Of a DNA stretch of 64,000 bases, positions 31,440-44,158 are shown piece by piece. The notes under the pieces were generated by a model. That model was not told where the DNA came from and did no database searches. It worked only from the letters and a program-made list of their open reading frames with translations. The stretch comes from Xenopus tropicalis (Eukaryota > Chordata > Amphibia > Anura > Pipidae). The stretch spans positions 37,127,712-37,191,711 of the forward strand of contig NC_030679.2 in assembly GCF_000004195.4 (NCBI RefSeq), written 5' to 3'. The position numbers and the translations under genes were made by a program. Numbering within the stretch: the stretch's first letter is position 1; every line of letters begins with the position of its first letter.

Positions 31440-33206
31440 TCAATCTCTTACTGTCTTCCACTGAAAATCATTTTTTTCTTTGAACGTATATTTAGATTTC
31501 TTTTAAAAACATTTTTTGGTAGAAACAATTAATGATTTGCAAGTCTGGTGGTTTAGAACACAACTTAATATACAAATCTATACAACCATAAATTTGAAAT
31601 CCAGTATATGTTCATTTAAACGGTGGTTTGGCGCTGTAAAACGTATTTCCTTGAGTATTGTTTTACTTAAACTCGCTACAAAAACACATTTTAGTTCCAT
31701 GAATTTAAGGTATTTAAGAAGAATGTTAGTCTTGCTTATTTCTAGGCTTTTCTGTAGCTTGTCTCATATTGTAGGATTCCTGGCTATTCTGGAAACAATG
31801 CCTTTGTACACGATACTCAGTCAATATGGGTGACTAATGTGAATGTACAACTTGCACAAAGTGTCACTATGCCCATGATGATGTTACATGCAGGGGCGGA
31901 GCTACATGTCAGCAGTGCAATGATTGGTGCAAGTGACCCAAAATGAATTCAGCAGGATTGGAAGGATTCAACTCTGTTCAAAAGTGGTCAACCAGTGGTT
32001 TGCAGTGGCCTTGGTACAGTGCTGCAAAGGAAAACCATATCTTGGATATAGGTAGTAAAATAAGACGGTTAAAATTAAAACCTATGCAAATAGTTAGCCT
32101 ATTTTAGTTATTTGACTTTGGCTTGCCATTTTATAGACACAGTCCATAAAGGAAAATCCCAGTTAAACATGTAATTAAACTGCAGTGTGTAGAGTGTTGA
32201 ATGCACTTTTTGGGCCAGAAAGAACCTTTATCAGGATTCCAAGTCTAATTGCACAATTGCAGATTAGGGTATTCCTGCAGAGAACTTGCCAGCTGTAATG
32301 TTGCCAGAAAACATAGGAATAGTCCCAAAACCTGATGCCTTCCAAAGATTTGACCAGTAGATTTATGCTTTATCCGACTGCAAACCACAATGAGTTGGAG
32401 ATCTGACTTGCCCTATAGGGGTGAGAGGCAAATTAGAGACATGAGTCTGGTATAGCTGCCAAGGTAACATTAGTCTGTTTACCGTAGGGTTTTTTAAAAG
32501 GAGCTTAACCGATTGGATGCTGCAGTTTACATTACAATTTTACATTTTAGGATACACCCTTGCAGCAGCAGCAGGAGAGGAAGAACGAAACCCTTAATAC
32601 ACTGTCTGTTGTGTTTTCTTGTGAGATACTAAAGTGTTTTTCCTCTACATTTCCACTTCGGTTTTAAAATAGCCAAAAGGGATAAGTCTTCCTTCCAGAA
32701 ATGAGGCGTTTCCTTTAAGCAATGCAATTCCTGTCATTACTTTCATACTCTGAAAGGCACACTTTGTTCCTGGATAAACATGAATATGGGACATTCTGCA
32801 TCCCGGGCCTATCTGTTCCAAAACTAGCAGTGTGGCTTTCGGAGTCCTCCTAGGTTTATTTGCTACTAATGGGAAAGTCAAAAATCTGGGATCCAACAAA
32901 AAAGACTGATGAGGAATTTAGCAACACTCAGAACTCCATTTGCCAAAAGGAGTAATATGTAACTCATGAGTGATGTCAGAATAAGGAGTCATGGGCGAAC
33001 AGTAAATGCCATATTATTCAGCATAACTACAAGGATTGACATTGTAGACAAAACAAAATGCACACACAGATTGACAGGATATTAAAATCCAATGAGAATG
33101 GAAGGGTTTTGTTTTTCATAACAAGCAGAGCAGGGATAGTTGTTTGTAGCACCTTCCATGTCATTGGCCTTGTCATAGCCCTGAGCATACCGGGCATGCT
33201 GAAGAA
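31440..33206. other. non-coding, nothing recognised
   Basis: AT-rich sequence. The 105-codon frame at 31516-31833 shows no domain. Confidence 0.5.
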
Positions 33207-33214
33207 GCAAGGAG

Positions 33215-33543
33215 TAGTGATGGGCGAAATGTTTCGCCAGGCATGGATTCGCGGCGAATTTCCGTGTTTCGCCATTGGCGGAGTGTTTCACAAAATGGAT
33301 GGAAAAATTCACTGCACGTACAAAAATTACCAGCGTCAAAAAAGAATAGTTGCGCGACTAAATAATAGCTGCGGGCGACAAAGTAAGAGCTGCTTGCGAA
33401 GAAATAATAGGCGCGGGTGACAAAAGAATAGCCGTGTGACAAAATAATAGTCAAGGGCGACAATTTTTCAATGTTTCGTGGATCTTTTGAAAGATTCGCA
33501 AATTTTTCAGTGAAGCGAAACGGAACAGATTCGCTCATCACTA
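33215..33543. repeat. hAT-type MITE with perfect 8-bp duplication GCAAGGAG
   Basis: Ends TAGTGATGGGCGAAAT and its inverse ATTCGCTCATCACTA; GCAAGGAG at 33207-33214 and 33544-33551. The interior has a run of degenerate units based on GGCGACAAAATAATAG at about 33340-33460. Relatives at 7881, 24570 and 35668. Confidence 0.9.
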
Positions 33544-33587
33544 GCAAGGAGCATCAGTCATACACATCTTAAAAGGAAACTATACGT

Positions 33588-33790
33588 AGGGTTGCCACCT
33601 TTGCTGTTCTAGACTGGACAAATGGGTTCCAAACTGTCTGTCTGGATCTCAAAAGTCTGAAACATGGACATTACTCTGCAGCTAGCCAGTCATGGACTGC
33701 AGTGTCCTCACCCTGCCCCCTAATGCTACAAAGCTGTCCCTACACATCATTGTCCTGCCCATGAGGTCACCGGCTGTATCCCTGACTTTA
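33588..33790 (+). repeat. GGGTTGCCACC-family repeat fragment
   Basis: It starts GGGTTGCCACCTTTGCTG; the inverse end occurs at 1-52. The right boundary is approximate. Confidence 0.45.
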
Positions 33791-34103
33791 CTCACCTGTC
33801 AGGACTTTCAACCACAGGAAGGTGGCAGCTGGAGCAGATGCAGTTCTTCGCCCTAAATGGATTTTTAAACCTGTCAGATAGATGATATCTACTGGATAGG
33901 CCACGGGAGAGGGCCCACACACAGTAGATTACAGCAACAAAGAAAAAGTTGCTCTGGCCAACTACATCAATGTAATCTCCGGTCTGGCCAGTGGCCAATA
34001 AGAAGGGCAACCATTTGGGAGTTTTCAAAGGTAAAACTAAGTCCCTTTGTAAAGTGTATGATGAATCAGATGAAAGAGAGAATAGGACTGGCTAGACCGA
34101 GGA

Positions 34104-34440
34104 TGACTTTGATGTAATTGGCCAGCTTGAATATATTGCAATAAATGGACAAACAATCCCTATTTTGTTTAAATGGGAAGGCATTTCTTTGTAGCTTAAT
34201 GCACAGAATGCCTAACCCCCATATGTAATATAAGGCACAAAGTTTGCCCAGGAGCAGTAGCCCATAGCAACCAATAAGATGTTTATTCTTAAACAGGTGG
34301 CCAGTAAATGCTACCTGCTGATTTGTTGCTATGGGTTACTGCTACTGGGAAAGCTTAGTGCCTTATTTAACATAACCCCATTAATGTCTTATATATACAT
34401 ATTGATAATGGGTGAGTGCCGAGGACCTCTTTTGTCTGTA
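34104..34440. repeat. single diverged copy of the 10.3-kb palindrome arm, split by a MITE
   Basis: 34104-34207 follows GATGACTTTGA...TTGGCCAGCTTGAA...GGACAAACAATCCCT. 34381-34440 continues TTAATGTCTTATATA...GATAATGGGTGAGTGC. A palindromic MITE (34208-34380) lies between. Confidence 0.75.
34208..34380. repeat. palindromic MITE (CCCCCATATGTAATAT ends)
   Basis: Left CCCCCATATGTAATATAAGG and right TAGTGCCTTATTTAACAT-like ends mirror each other, with AGCAGTAGCCCATAGCAACC and its inverse inside. Confidence 0.7.
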
Positions 34441-35667
34441 TAGGCAAGTACAGCAAACATTTTTTGAAAGGCTTGAAGTCACATGCTTGAAGGGTTTAGA
34501 ACCAAATCCCAGTTGTTTGGCCGGTACTGCTGGTAAATGAAATAGTTGCTTTTTTCCCTGGGTAATAGTTAATGTATTTAACAAATATGAACCCCTTATT
34601 TTTGTGGGTTATTCCAAATTTTCAGCATCTATAGATGAACTTTATATGAAAGCGGAGGCACTGAGGGGATTCTCACCTGCTTGGTGTTCACCACTTCTCA
34701 TCTGATATCCCTTCCTTTCCGCCTTTGGTGTATATATATTCTCTGTTCGCCTCCCTCTCCTGTGTTTCACTATAGAACTTTTTTTGTGACAACTTTTCAT
34801 TTTCAGGGATCCTGCATAAACATCACAGGGCCCTACCTGTGTGTTTTAAACTCTTGGCCCCCTACAGCAATTTCTGGGTATGCTTTCTCTATTGTTATTC
34901 CTCACCAGCTGGTAGAACATTGTGGCTACCTGAATTGACAAAAAATGTACTAGTCTACAAAACAGTTGGCTAATTGGTTCAGATTGCTGTTTTTGGTAAA
35001 GAATGTTTTAGTGAGCCTATTCCTCAACTGTTTCCTCATTTCTGCTTGGCTAACCCTTGCTTCATTCTATTTTTTTATGAAATTCAATATATTTCTTATA
35101 CACATTCCTATTAGGTTACCGCTGAGGCCCCATTTCCTTTTTTTGAGTCCAGACCCTTCTGCTTGGGTTGAAATATCAGCTCTTTCTATTTACTCTCCTT
35201 TTATAGAGTTCGGAGTATGTAAACCACTCGCAGCACATTGTATTGGATGCTTGGGCCGAGCTGCATTATTATCAGAATAAAGTACAGTGTTTCCCTGGCT
35301 TCCATCTGCTGCTGCCATCTCTGCACAATGTCAGGTTTTAACTCCAACAGGAAGGAAGGCATAATCCAGCCGAGCATATTGTGTGTCAGGGACTGTTTTC
35401 ACTTACCAGTTGGCAGAACTGATGCAGAACTGATCCACAACTGCTGAGCACTGAAAATAAAACTGCCAACCATCAACTTGCAAAGCTCCTCTTTAACCCT
35501 GTCCAGATAGACATCTAATGATCAAGGTTATAGTGAATTCTGCATATACATTTAAAAAAATAAATGTTATTTTCATTTCTAGATTGAGAAAAGATAGGCA
35601 GAGACAGGCAGTCAGTTTTTATATACGTTCACAGTAGGGCGTTTGAGTTTTAGGGATAGGTTTTAAA
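34441..35667. other. non-coding, nothing recognised
   Basis: The frame at 34966-35280 is hydrophobic and T-rich by composition, not a recognisable protein. Confidence 0.45.
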
Positions 35668-35922
35668 TAGTGATATAATAGTGACAATCAGCTTCGCTGA
35701 AAAATTTGCAATATGGCGAAAAATTAGCAAAATGTGGGTGTCGTGCAACTTTTTTTGATGCGACAGCACCTACTTTGATGCGACCGTGAATTTTTTTGAT
35801 GTGCAACAAATTTTTTGCAGCAAATTTTCACGGAAGTTTTGCAAAACAATTCGCCAGTGACAAAATGCGGAAATTCACTGCGAATCCATGCCTGGTGCAA
35901 AACATTTGCTCATCACTATTTT
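35668..35922. repeat. diverged hAT-type MITE (TAGTGATG family)
   Basis: The right end ACATTTGCTCATCACTA is clear, preceded by CACTGCGAATCCATGCCTGG. The left end is poorly preserved near TAGTGATATAATAG. Confidence 0.6.
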
Positions 35923-36969
35923 TAAATTCCAGCTGGGATTTTTTGGGCAGGTTTCAGAGTTTCTCTGCTGTGTTATGTGCCACCCCTACGTACCCAATGG
36001 GGCACTGTGTTAGATATATTTTATATGCAGCTCTTGTTGTGATTTAGATAAACCTGTATCAATTATAAGGACAGATGAGATACTTCCAAAGGTATATAAG
36101 TGGGCAATCATACAGGAAGACCAACAATGGGTAAATTGTAGGCCAAGAATGGATAAAGCAGGGCACTGATAATTCCCTCTGCAGAGAAAGTTCTGCCTAA
36201 AGGCAAGCTCATTCCTCATGCCAGAACAGCACAATGTGCAGATGTTGCTTCATGCCTTCCAGGTGGGGATCCAATGGCCACAATGGCAGGCTGCCCAGGC
36301 AATTATAGTTCAAATGGAAGAATGACTCAGACCACCCAGATATGGGGCATGAAAGGAAAGGCATAGGGTGGACTGGCTAAATAAGTTTCTGATGTCCATC
36401 CAGCATGGGACAGAATTTTTGACCACTGTAAGGGAAACCATGACCAATGTGGGAATGCTGACAGCCCCACACACCCATTAAGTTCTATCATCTTTAATCC
36501 TTAGCTGAAATACTTCCCAGGTCTTGGCTGTTTCTAGCCTCAAGCTTTGCTGCAAATGATACCATTCCTGCAACATATTATTACCATATATATACATATA
36601 TGCAGAGAACATTTATGCTGCCCATTGTAGAGAATGTTTAATCATTTAAAGCCATTTCTTATAAGGTAGCTCTTACATCCACAACTATATAACTGAGGAT
36701 GATCTATTCTAGCTATCGAAAACCGTTTTCCTTTAATAAGGAATAATAATACATTTCCAGTAGAGAGGAGGAAAGCAGTACTTTCGTGGCCAGTTAAACA
36801 CACATACAATGCACATTTTATACCTTGTGACCTATTTGTACATTAGGCCATGATGCGCCCTCATCTGCTTGTAGGAAGGCCCAGGCAAACTGTGAGTTCT
36901 GCCAGAGGGGCTGCTGTAAGATGCCATAGACAGTCACTATTTATTGGGTCTCTAGGGGAGGACTGTTTG
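35923..36969. other. non-coding, nothing recognised
   Basis: No gene or complete element seen before the LINE. Confidence 0.45.
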
Positions 36970-38893
36970 GGTCTCTGTGTACTCTAACCCCAAAAAGTTT
37001 TTTAAGTATATTAATAGTAAAAAGATGCAGGTTGAGGGTGTGGCCCCATTAAGTTATAGTAACAATATGATTACAGCGGATACAGAAAAGGCAGATGTGC
37101 TTAGCCAGTTCTTTTCTTCTGTGTATACAGTAGAGGAGCCAGAGGGCCAAGTCCCACCCAATAGCTTCACTGTTGCCTCAGCTCCAACTACACAGTGGTT
37201 GGCACAGGATATGGTGCTTAAAGGGTTACACACGATAAATGTAAACAAGGCACCTGGGCCAGATGGAATACACCCTCGGGTACTGAGAGAGCTAGGGGCA
37301 GAATTACTGTGGCCCTTGTTTCTGATATTCTCAGACTCTCTTTCATCAGGTATGGTACCTAGGGATTGGAAGAAGGCGAATGTCATTCCTATATTTAAAA
37401 AGGGAGTAAGATCTCAGCCTGGCAATTATAGGCCTGTAAGTTTGACATCCATGGTGGGCAAGTTATTTGAAGGCTTGTTAAAAGATCACATACAAAATTA
37501 TGTAGTGGAGAATGGCATTATGAGCAGTAATCAGCATAGCTTTATGAAGGACAGGTCATGTCAGACCAATTTAATTGCTTTTTATGATGAGGTAAGTAAG
37601 AAGCTGGACAGTGGGGATGCAGTAGATATAATCTATTTGGATTTTGCCAAAGCATTTGATACCGTTCCTCACAAACGACTGCTTTCTAAGCTAAGGTCTA
37701 TTGGTCTTAGTGAAGTCGTTTGCACATGGATAGAAAACTGGCTACAGGATCGGGTACAGAGGGTGGTTGTTAATGGCACATTCTCTACTTGGAATAAGGT
37801 TCTCAGTGGGGTCCCTCAGGGTTCTGTACTGGGTCCACTTTTGTTTAATTTGTTCATAAATAACTTAGGGGAGGGTATTATGAGTAATGTATCAGTGTTT
37901 GCAGATGACACAAAACTCTGCAGACCAGGCATTTCTATTTAGGATGTGGCATCCTTGCAGCAGGATCTTGACCAACTGGCAATCTGGGCGGCTAAGTGGC
38001 AGATGAGATTTAATGTGGATAAATGTAAGGTCATGCACCTGGGATGTAAAAATATGCAAGCCCCGTATACCCTTAATGGGACTGCACTAGGCAAATCCAT
38101 AATGGAGAAGGACCTTGGAGTCCTTGTAGATAATAAACTTGGCTGTAGCAAGCAATGCCAGGCAGCAGCTGCAAGGGCAAACAAGGTTTTGAGCTGTATT
38201 AAAAGGGGTATAGATTCACGGGAGGAGGGGGTTATTCTTCCCCTTTACAGAGCACTGGTAAGGCCCCATCTAGAATATGCCGTGCAGTTTTGGTCTCCAG
38301 TGCTCAAACGGGACATTATTGAGTTAGAGAGGGCCCAGAGAAGGGCAACTAAGCTGGTAAAGGGTATGGAAAGTCTCAGTTATAAAGAAAGACTGGCCAA
38401 GTTGGGTCTGTTTACACTGGAGAAGAGGTGCTTAAGGGGTGACATGATAACTATGTATACATATATAAGGGGATCATATAATAACCTTTCTAATGTTTTA
38501 TTTACCAGTAGGTCCTTCCAACAGACACGAGGCACCCACTCCGTTTAGAAGAAGGGAGATTCCATTTAAATATTCTGAAAGATTATTTCCCCCGAATCAG
38601 TCGTACTGGCTGATACATTATATATCTTTAAGAAGGGGCTGGATGGATTCTTAGCAAGTGAGGGAATACAGGATTATGGGAGATAGCTCTTAGTACTAGT
38701 TGATCCAGGGACTGGTCCGATTGCCATCTTGGAGTCAGGAAGGAATTTTTTCCCCTCTGCGGCAAATTAGAGAGGCTTCAGATGGGGTTTTTTGCCTTCC
38801 TCTGGATCAACTAGTAGTTAGGCAGGTTATATATAGGCATTATGGTTGATGGACACATGTCTTTTTTCAACCTAACTTACTATGTTACTATGA
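36970..38893 (+). mobile_element. CR1-like LINE, 5'-truncated, with 3' UTR
   Basis: ORF2 remnant followed by a 3' UTR with GGTTGATGGACACATGTC and TTTTTTCAACC, ending in ACTTACTATG-TTACTATG short repeats, as in CR1-clade elements. The 5' truncation falls near 36970-36985. The N-terminal endonuclease and ORF1 are absent. Confidence 0.88.
36977..38580 (+). pseudogene. CR1-like LINE ORF2 reverse transcriptase, one nonsense and one frameshift
   Basis: Domains in order: [13 protein letters not shown] at the start, the [12 protein letters not shown] and [13 protein letters not shown] fingers motifs, NYRPVSLTS, the palm motif [15 protein letters not shown] with the first catalytic Asp, [26 protein letters not shown] with the catalytic Asp pair, then the thumb and C-terminal part (NVDKCKVMHLG, EKDLGVLVDNKL, VRPHLEYAVQFWSPVL). 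An in-frame TAG at 37940-37942 interrupts the frame just after FADDTKL. The same frame resumes at 37946 and shifts by one base near 38530, after TRG. Only two lesions suggest a relatively recent insertion. The endonuclease domain is missing, so it is dead on arrival. Confidence 0.9.
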
Positions 38894-38935
38894 GGGGCCT
38901 ATTTTGAATGCCAGTGCCTGTTTGCAAGTACAATT

Positions 38936-38952
38936 CCCCCCCCCCCCCCCCC
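38936..38952. repeat. (C)17 homopolymer
   Basis: 17 consecutive C residues just after the LINE. Confidence 0.95.
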
Positions 38953-41829
38953 ATCATATAGATGAGACTCACTCCTAAGGCCTGACTGTAAATTGAATCA
39001 AGCTTGATGGAAATCATTTTGATCCATTTTCTGCTTCAGTTATGCCTTAAAGCAAATGCAGATGGAAAGAACCAAAGTGCTGCCATATTGAAAAAGTGTA
39101 CAGATCTTGGTAAGAATGGTTTGATTTTAGCCGATCACATTAAAAAAAAATTTACTTCAAGGTCCTCTGCCGCCACATTATTTAATAACTGACATTGTTT
39201 TACTTATTGAAATTCAACATCAAGAAGATCCTATACAGAGATATTTACTAAAAGTACTACTATAATTACTCATGTCATTGAACTGAGTGTCACTATATCC
39301 TTTTTTTGTTGATATATATTATTTTGTGTTATAGAAGTTAAGGGATCCAATGCCATCCAGATGCACAGAGAATGTACTTTCTGTCTCTACCAGTGATTCA
39401 ATGAAACAGAAGACAAAGGCGAGTGCGCTGCTCACACTCACACAATACGGGCACAGCTGAGGCACAGGTGTAAGTTATTTGGCAATGACCTGCCCATTCC
39501 AGCAGGGCTACAAAACTCTGGTGCTCTCCAGATGTTGGAAATGTCATGCAGTTATTCTGAAAAAAAGAAAGGTCCTTTTATTAAAGGAATCATATGAATA
39601 TCTGTATCTCCAACAGCAAGCTAGGCTTTGCGTAATTCCCAAATGAGTTCTATGAGCCATCTAACACATCCGTTAAACTCCTAAACAGCCCTTGGGCCAA
39701 TGAACACCGTAAAGTGAAAATATTTAATTTGCCTTTGAGTGAATAATTCTCTGTCCAGCACCTACAGATAACGAAAAATTGTTCCATGTTAATCCCCACT
39801 AAAACCATTGTTTAATGAACAGTTTATCTGCTATGCCAATGTGTGCCATACGGGCCTACTGGAACTTGACCAGCAGTGGGGTAACTGTAAACACATGCAA
39901 AACTCTATTAGTATCAGTGGCCCTTTAATAAAGGAAAAGCAGGACAAGAATAACATTAGAAAGAGACCACATTTAGTTAGAAACTATCATTTCCGAAATC
40001 AAAGAATTCTTCATTGTAAACTTTTACTTAAGAAATGGCAGTAGTTCAATAGTATAAGGGCTTCACCTTTCTGTCTTCAGTCTTGTTGCTCCCTGTTTTC
40101 TGTAGCTGCATGAATACCTAAAGCCATCATTGGTCTCATCAGAACTCTTCAATACAAGGCATGGACATTCTAATTTTTTACCTGTGAGCCAATATCAAAT
40201 ATAAAAAGAGTTGCTCACAAGCCAGTGGTTGGGGATCACTGTTCTAAAATACCTTCTAAAGCTCCCTGAACAGCTTCCCATCTTTGCAGACCTTTTTTTT
40301 TTTCAATATCTTTCTTTCATTTGCAGAGAAAATCACTTTAACAAATTTAAAAAGTCCATTTCATGGAAGTTTTAGTTCAGGGTGCTCTTCTGAAAATTGT
40401 ATTTGTCTAGTTTTAACATAAAGCAGTTTTCACTCTGCTAATATAATGAATCTGAAATAGCAGTGCAACCTGCCAACCAGATACAGAAAATTGTAAGTGG
40501 GTGAGTTTAAGCCTATAGGATAAATCCATGTGAATGGGATTTTCTTGGTGCTCATTGAGATTAGTTCCCAGAATTCCTTTTGTTTAGTGAGAAAGGAAAA
40601 GTCTTTTTATGCTGCTGCCTAGAACTGACCAGGGAGACGTCAGATGACTCTTCTCTGTCCACGAATTCAAATTTCTGAGCAGAGCAACATTACATTAAAG
40701 ACTTTCCGCTTCTCACTAATTTAATTTGTCTGCAGACTGTGTTTCTAAATCTCTGCCTGCCAATCTGGAAAGAGCACCACCCTAGCTAGATAGTTAAGCA
40801 GTGTTGCCATTGTAGAGCTTGTGCTGATCATATTTGTGCCTCTTGTTTCAGTTAAGACATATGTACTGTATTTCCAGGTTGTAAAATTAGTATACAGAAG
40901 CTTCTCAGTAGACTGCTAATTGGTTTTGATTGTGCTTATATGAATGAAAATGGAATGTGACTGTATTTTCACTTTTAGATTTTGCCCTGTTTAGTGCAAG
41001 AAATAACAAAAAACCTACATATATCCTTGTTAAAACAATAGGTAAAAACTATGTATAGTTTTACCCCTATTCTGTGAACTAATTGGACTAATACTGATCT
41101 TCACTTTGGCAGCAGGTTTGCAGATGTTACAACCTCACATGATCACATGATATTTTCTATTATGACCCCCAATACATTTGAAGCTACGGGTTTATTTTAT
41201 ATTAATTGTGCACTTCTAGGTTACAAATTGAGGTAAAGTATTATGATTTTGTTACTAGTGTATGTCTATCACCAACTTTTCTTAGAACTGCCCCTAAAAA
41301 ATACTGGAAAGATTTAAGTATATTTCTCTTTCATCTTGAAATAATACAAAAATATTTGCTAAAAAAAAAACCTGCAGTCGGCCTGATGGTTACAATCATA
41401 AAACTGTCTATTGCAGGTATGGTTTGGAAAATAGCAGTTTTATGGCTTTGGATTCCTAGAATGAAATGTTTTATGTGAACAGGATGAAGCAAAAGTTCAG
41501 GAATCTGGAGAAAGGATTGTATCCATTGATCCAAGAACAAGATATACAGCTAAAAATATGGAATGTTCCACAGAAACCTACATAAGAATTCAATGTTCTT
41601 GCAAGTATTTCCGACTGTGCTGCATGCTATATATATTTACTGTACATATGTATATGGACAATTAAGACTTGATATTTTGTACAAAGCATTTTAATACACA
41701 TCCTTCCACTTCGCTTTCCAGTGTGATGTTTTTTGGGGTTGTCAGCAGTCTCCTAATAGAACCCCTTTTTTCAATAATGGACACAAAAAACCTGTTTGTA
41801 AAATGCTTGCACCCAGCAACTACGGCCCT
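38953..41829. other. non-coding, nothing complete recognised
   Basis: Contains a short dispersed-repeat trace at about 40180-40250 (GTGAGCCAATATCAAAT, AGAGTTGCTCACAAG). No genes. Confidence 0.45.
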
Positions 41830-41831
41830 TG

Positions 41832-42088
41832 CATGGGCAACTAATCTCCCCGAAATGCCATCCCACCAGCTAGAATGTAAATCGCCAGTGGGATGGCACA
41901 TGCGGCACCGAAATCGTCAAAGTTTCCTCTCAAGGCAACTTCAGCGAGTCTGGCAAATCACCGCGCCACGTATGCCATCCCACCGGCGATTTACATTATA
42001 GCCAGTGGGATGGCATTTTGGGGAGATTAGTCACCCGCGACAAGGGAGATTTGTCGCGGGCGACTAATCTCCCCATCTGTCATGGCCC
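41832..42088. repeat. Harbinger-like MITE (GCGACTAATCTCCCC family), left end damaged
   Basis: Contains paired GATGGCATTTTGGGG, TCGCCAGTGGGATGGCA and CCACCGGCGATTTACATT motifs and ends CATGGCCC followed by TAA. The outer left part seen in 49971-50236 is missing. Confidence 0.7.
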
Positions 42089-42092
42089 TAAA

Positions 42093-42585
42093 GAGAAAGC
42101 ATGCATTAAAAAATGTTTAACTTCCACGTTTATGTGACAAAAAGGTCACATGATTTTAAGGATTCTGAATCCTAAATGGCATCCCCAATATAATATATTA
42201 TAATATAAATCTCAACAGTGCGTAAAAAAATATTTTTTAAAGTAAATTTCAGCTGGCACAATTGCACTGGAATTGATATAACATGCTGAATTGCAGGGAA
42301 TTTCTGCAGTTTTCCCTTAGTATTTATTAATAAATGAATCCCACCTGCTCTTGGGCAGGCAATGGTAACATAGCTCATTTCTATACTCACAGCCAGATGG
42401 CGCTTTTACGGCTAGACCGGAAAAAAAAATCCCTGCACACTAGAAATGGCTAAGGGAGTGCAACCAATATTTAGTAAAAAAGGGGTTTACTGGGTTCTAT
42501 GAGAAACAACATAAAACTTTTTTTTTTGGACAATGAAGGAAAATGTTATTTTAATCAACTGTCCAATAACATTAATATAAACTTA
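42093..42585. other. non-coding, nothing recognised
   Basis: No feature seen. Confidence 0.4.
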
Positions 42586-42593
42586 TTTGTGAA

Positions 42594-42866
42594 TAGTGTC
42601 GGACTGGGATGCCAGGGGCCCATCAGAAAACCTTCAAAACTCTTCAAACTATTCTTCATCCACTTTTCACTCACAGCCTCGATATTTTCCTAGTTTTTTT
42701 TCTTTACATAATATAATCTATTCTTCTTTATATTTAGTCGATTTGTTTCCATTGAGAAATAGGGAATGACCATGAATTAGGCCAAATGGTTAGAAGCAGG
42801 AGGGCCTACTGACACCTGGGCGCACCGGGAGTTTTCCTGGTATCCCTGTGGGCCAGTCTGACACTG
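42594..42866. repeat. hAT-type MITE with perfect 8-bp duplication TTTGTGAA
   Basis: Ends TAGTGTCGGACTGGG (first C mutated to T) and CCCAGTCTGACACTG (as GCCAGTCTGACACTG); TTTGTGAA at 42586-42593 and 42867-42874. Same family as 47810-48093. Confidence 0.9.
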
Positions 42867-43577
42867 TTTGTGAATGTTTATCCCTTTTTGTTCTCTGGGT
42901 CTGACTCTTGAAACTGAGTAGCAGAAGTCAATTCTTCCCCAGATCTGTTAATCATCTGGCTTTTGCTACTGAGTCAGAACCAGAAGAAAATAAAAAATAA
43001 AGATCCAGACAAAAATTTTGAAATAAATGTATATCAGAAAGTCGGCAACGCCCTTTATGAGTGTCTTCCACTGTTATAGAAACACCATGTGTACCTTCCT
43101 ATTCTCTCATATAGTAGATCTTCCATTTTTCTCATTCATACCTCAGGAGTCAGATATGTGTTTCCTGAAGAAAATCAGGCTTCAAAGCAGAGCGGCAATC
43201 TTCAGGTTGTGGGTGCAGGAAAAGCATGACTACAAAATGAGGTGCTTTTAGGTTATTGTTTTCAAAGATTTCCAAGAACTCCAGAAATATTTGACATATG
43301 TGCGGGTGACTCCAATACTGGCTGCTGTAAGTGGAACAAAGGATTTTGGGTTCTGTCGTGTTACATGGAATATTACAAGCATTCCTTTTAACTTTTGTGC
43401 AGATGAGCAGCTCCGAATCGGCATGCATCAAACCAGTTCCAGACTCCACAGAATTCCAGCGTAGGATTCAGACATCAGGAGACCTGCTGGGTAACTCAAG
43501 CTGACAAACATAGCTTCACAGAGATGCCGTTTTGTTGGTGACATGCTATTTAAAATACACAAATGAGGTCTTAGTGT
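42867..43577. other. non-coding, nothing recognised
   Basis: No gene or element identified. Confidence 0.4.
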
Positions 43578-43581
43578 TTAA

Positions 43582-43967
43582 AGGGGACCTGTCACCCACC
43601 CTTATAAAGCTGTAAAGTCCTTTGCAAATTAAACATGAAACCCAGATTTATCCATATCTGTAATAAATGTATTTTAAAACCTCATCTGTCAATCATATAT
43701 TGCCTGTCCCGCCTCTCTGTCTTTGGCAGAGAGACAGGGTAGGCAATATATGATTCCTACATGTCACCTAGATGGCGCATACACCAAGATTTTGGGGTTA
43801 TACAAAACTTTCCTCCACAAAATGGTGTATGCCTGCTTGCTGTTATTGTAAATTTCAAGACTGAAGGAAACAAAATTAAAAACACTTATATAGCGTAAGT
43901 AAAGCTGAACTTTCTTAATTTGATAGTAATGGATTTTGAATTGTTTCTTTAGGGTGACAGGTCCCCT
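43582..43967. repeat. TTAA-flanked MITE, Kolobok-like (AGGGGACCTGTCACCC)
   Basis: Terminal repeats AGGGGACCTGTCACCC and exact inverse, TTAA at 43578-43581 and 43968-43971. Inside, GGCAATATATGATT / AATCATATATTGCC and AGAGACAGGGTAGG / CCGCCTCTCTGTC form a second mirrored core. Confidence 0.9.
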
Positions 43968-44158
43968 TTAACTACCCCACATACTGGGGATCTGAAGCAG
44001 CCATTATTTTTTTATGGACAAAAATTGTGTGAGAAATTAAGAAATTATAACAGCCCCTAGAAATAAGGGACCAGCAGTGCTGAAAAGAACACATGCACAT
44101 ATACACAAACAAGAGCTGGTTACTTCTTAATATTTTCTTAAGAATGTACAGGTATAGG

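Noticed and set aside
34966..35280. Hydrophobic 104-codon frame resembling a membrane protein
   Set aside because: The hydrophobicity follows from T-rich composition; no start context, homologous pattern or neighbouring exon.
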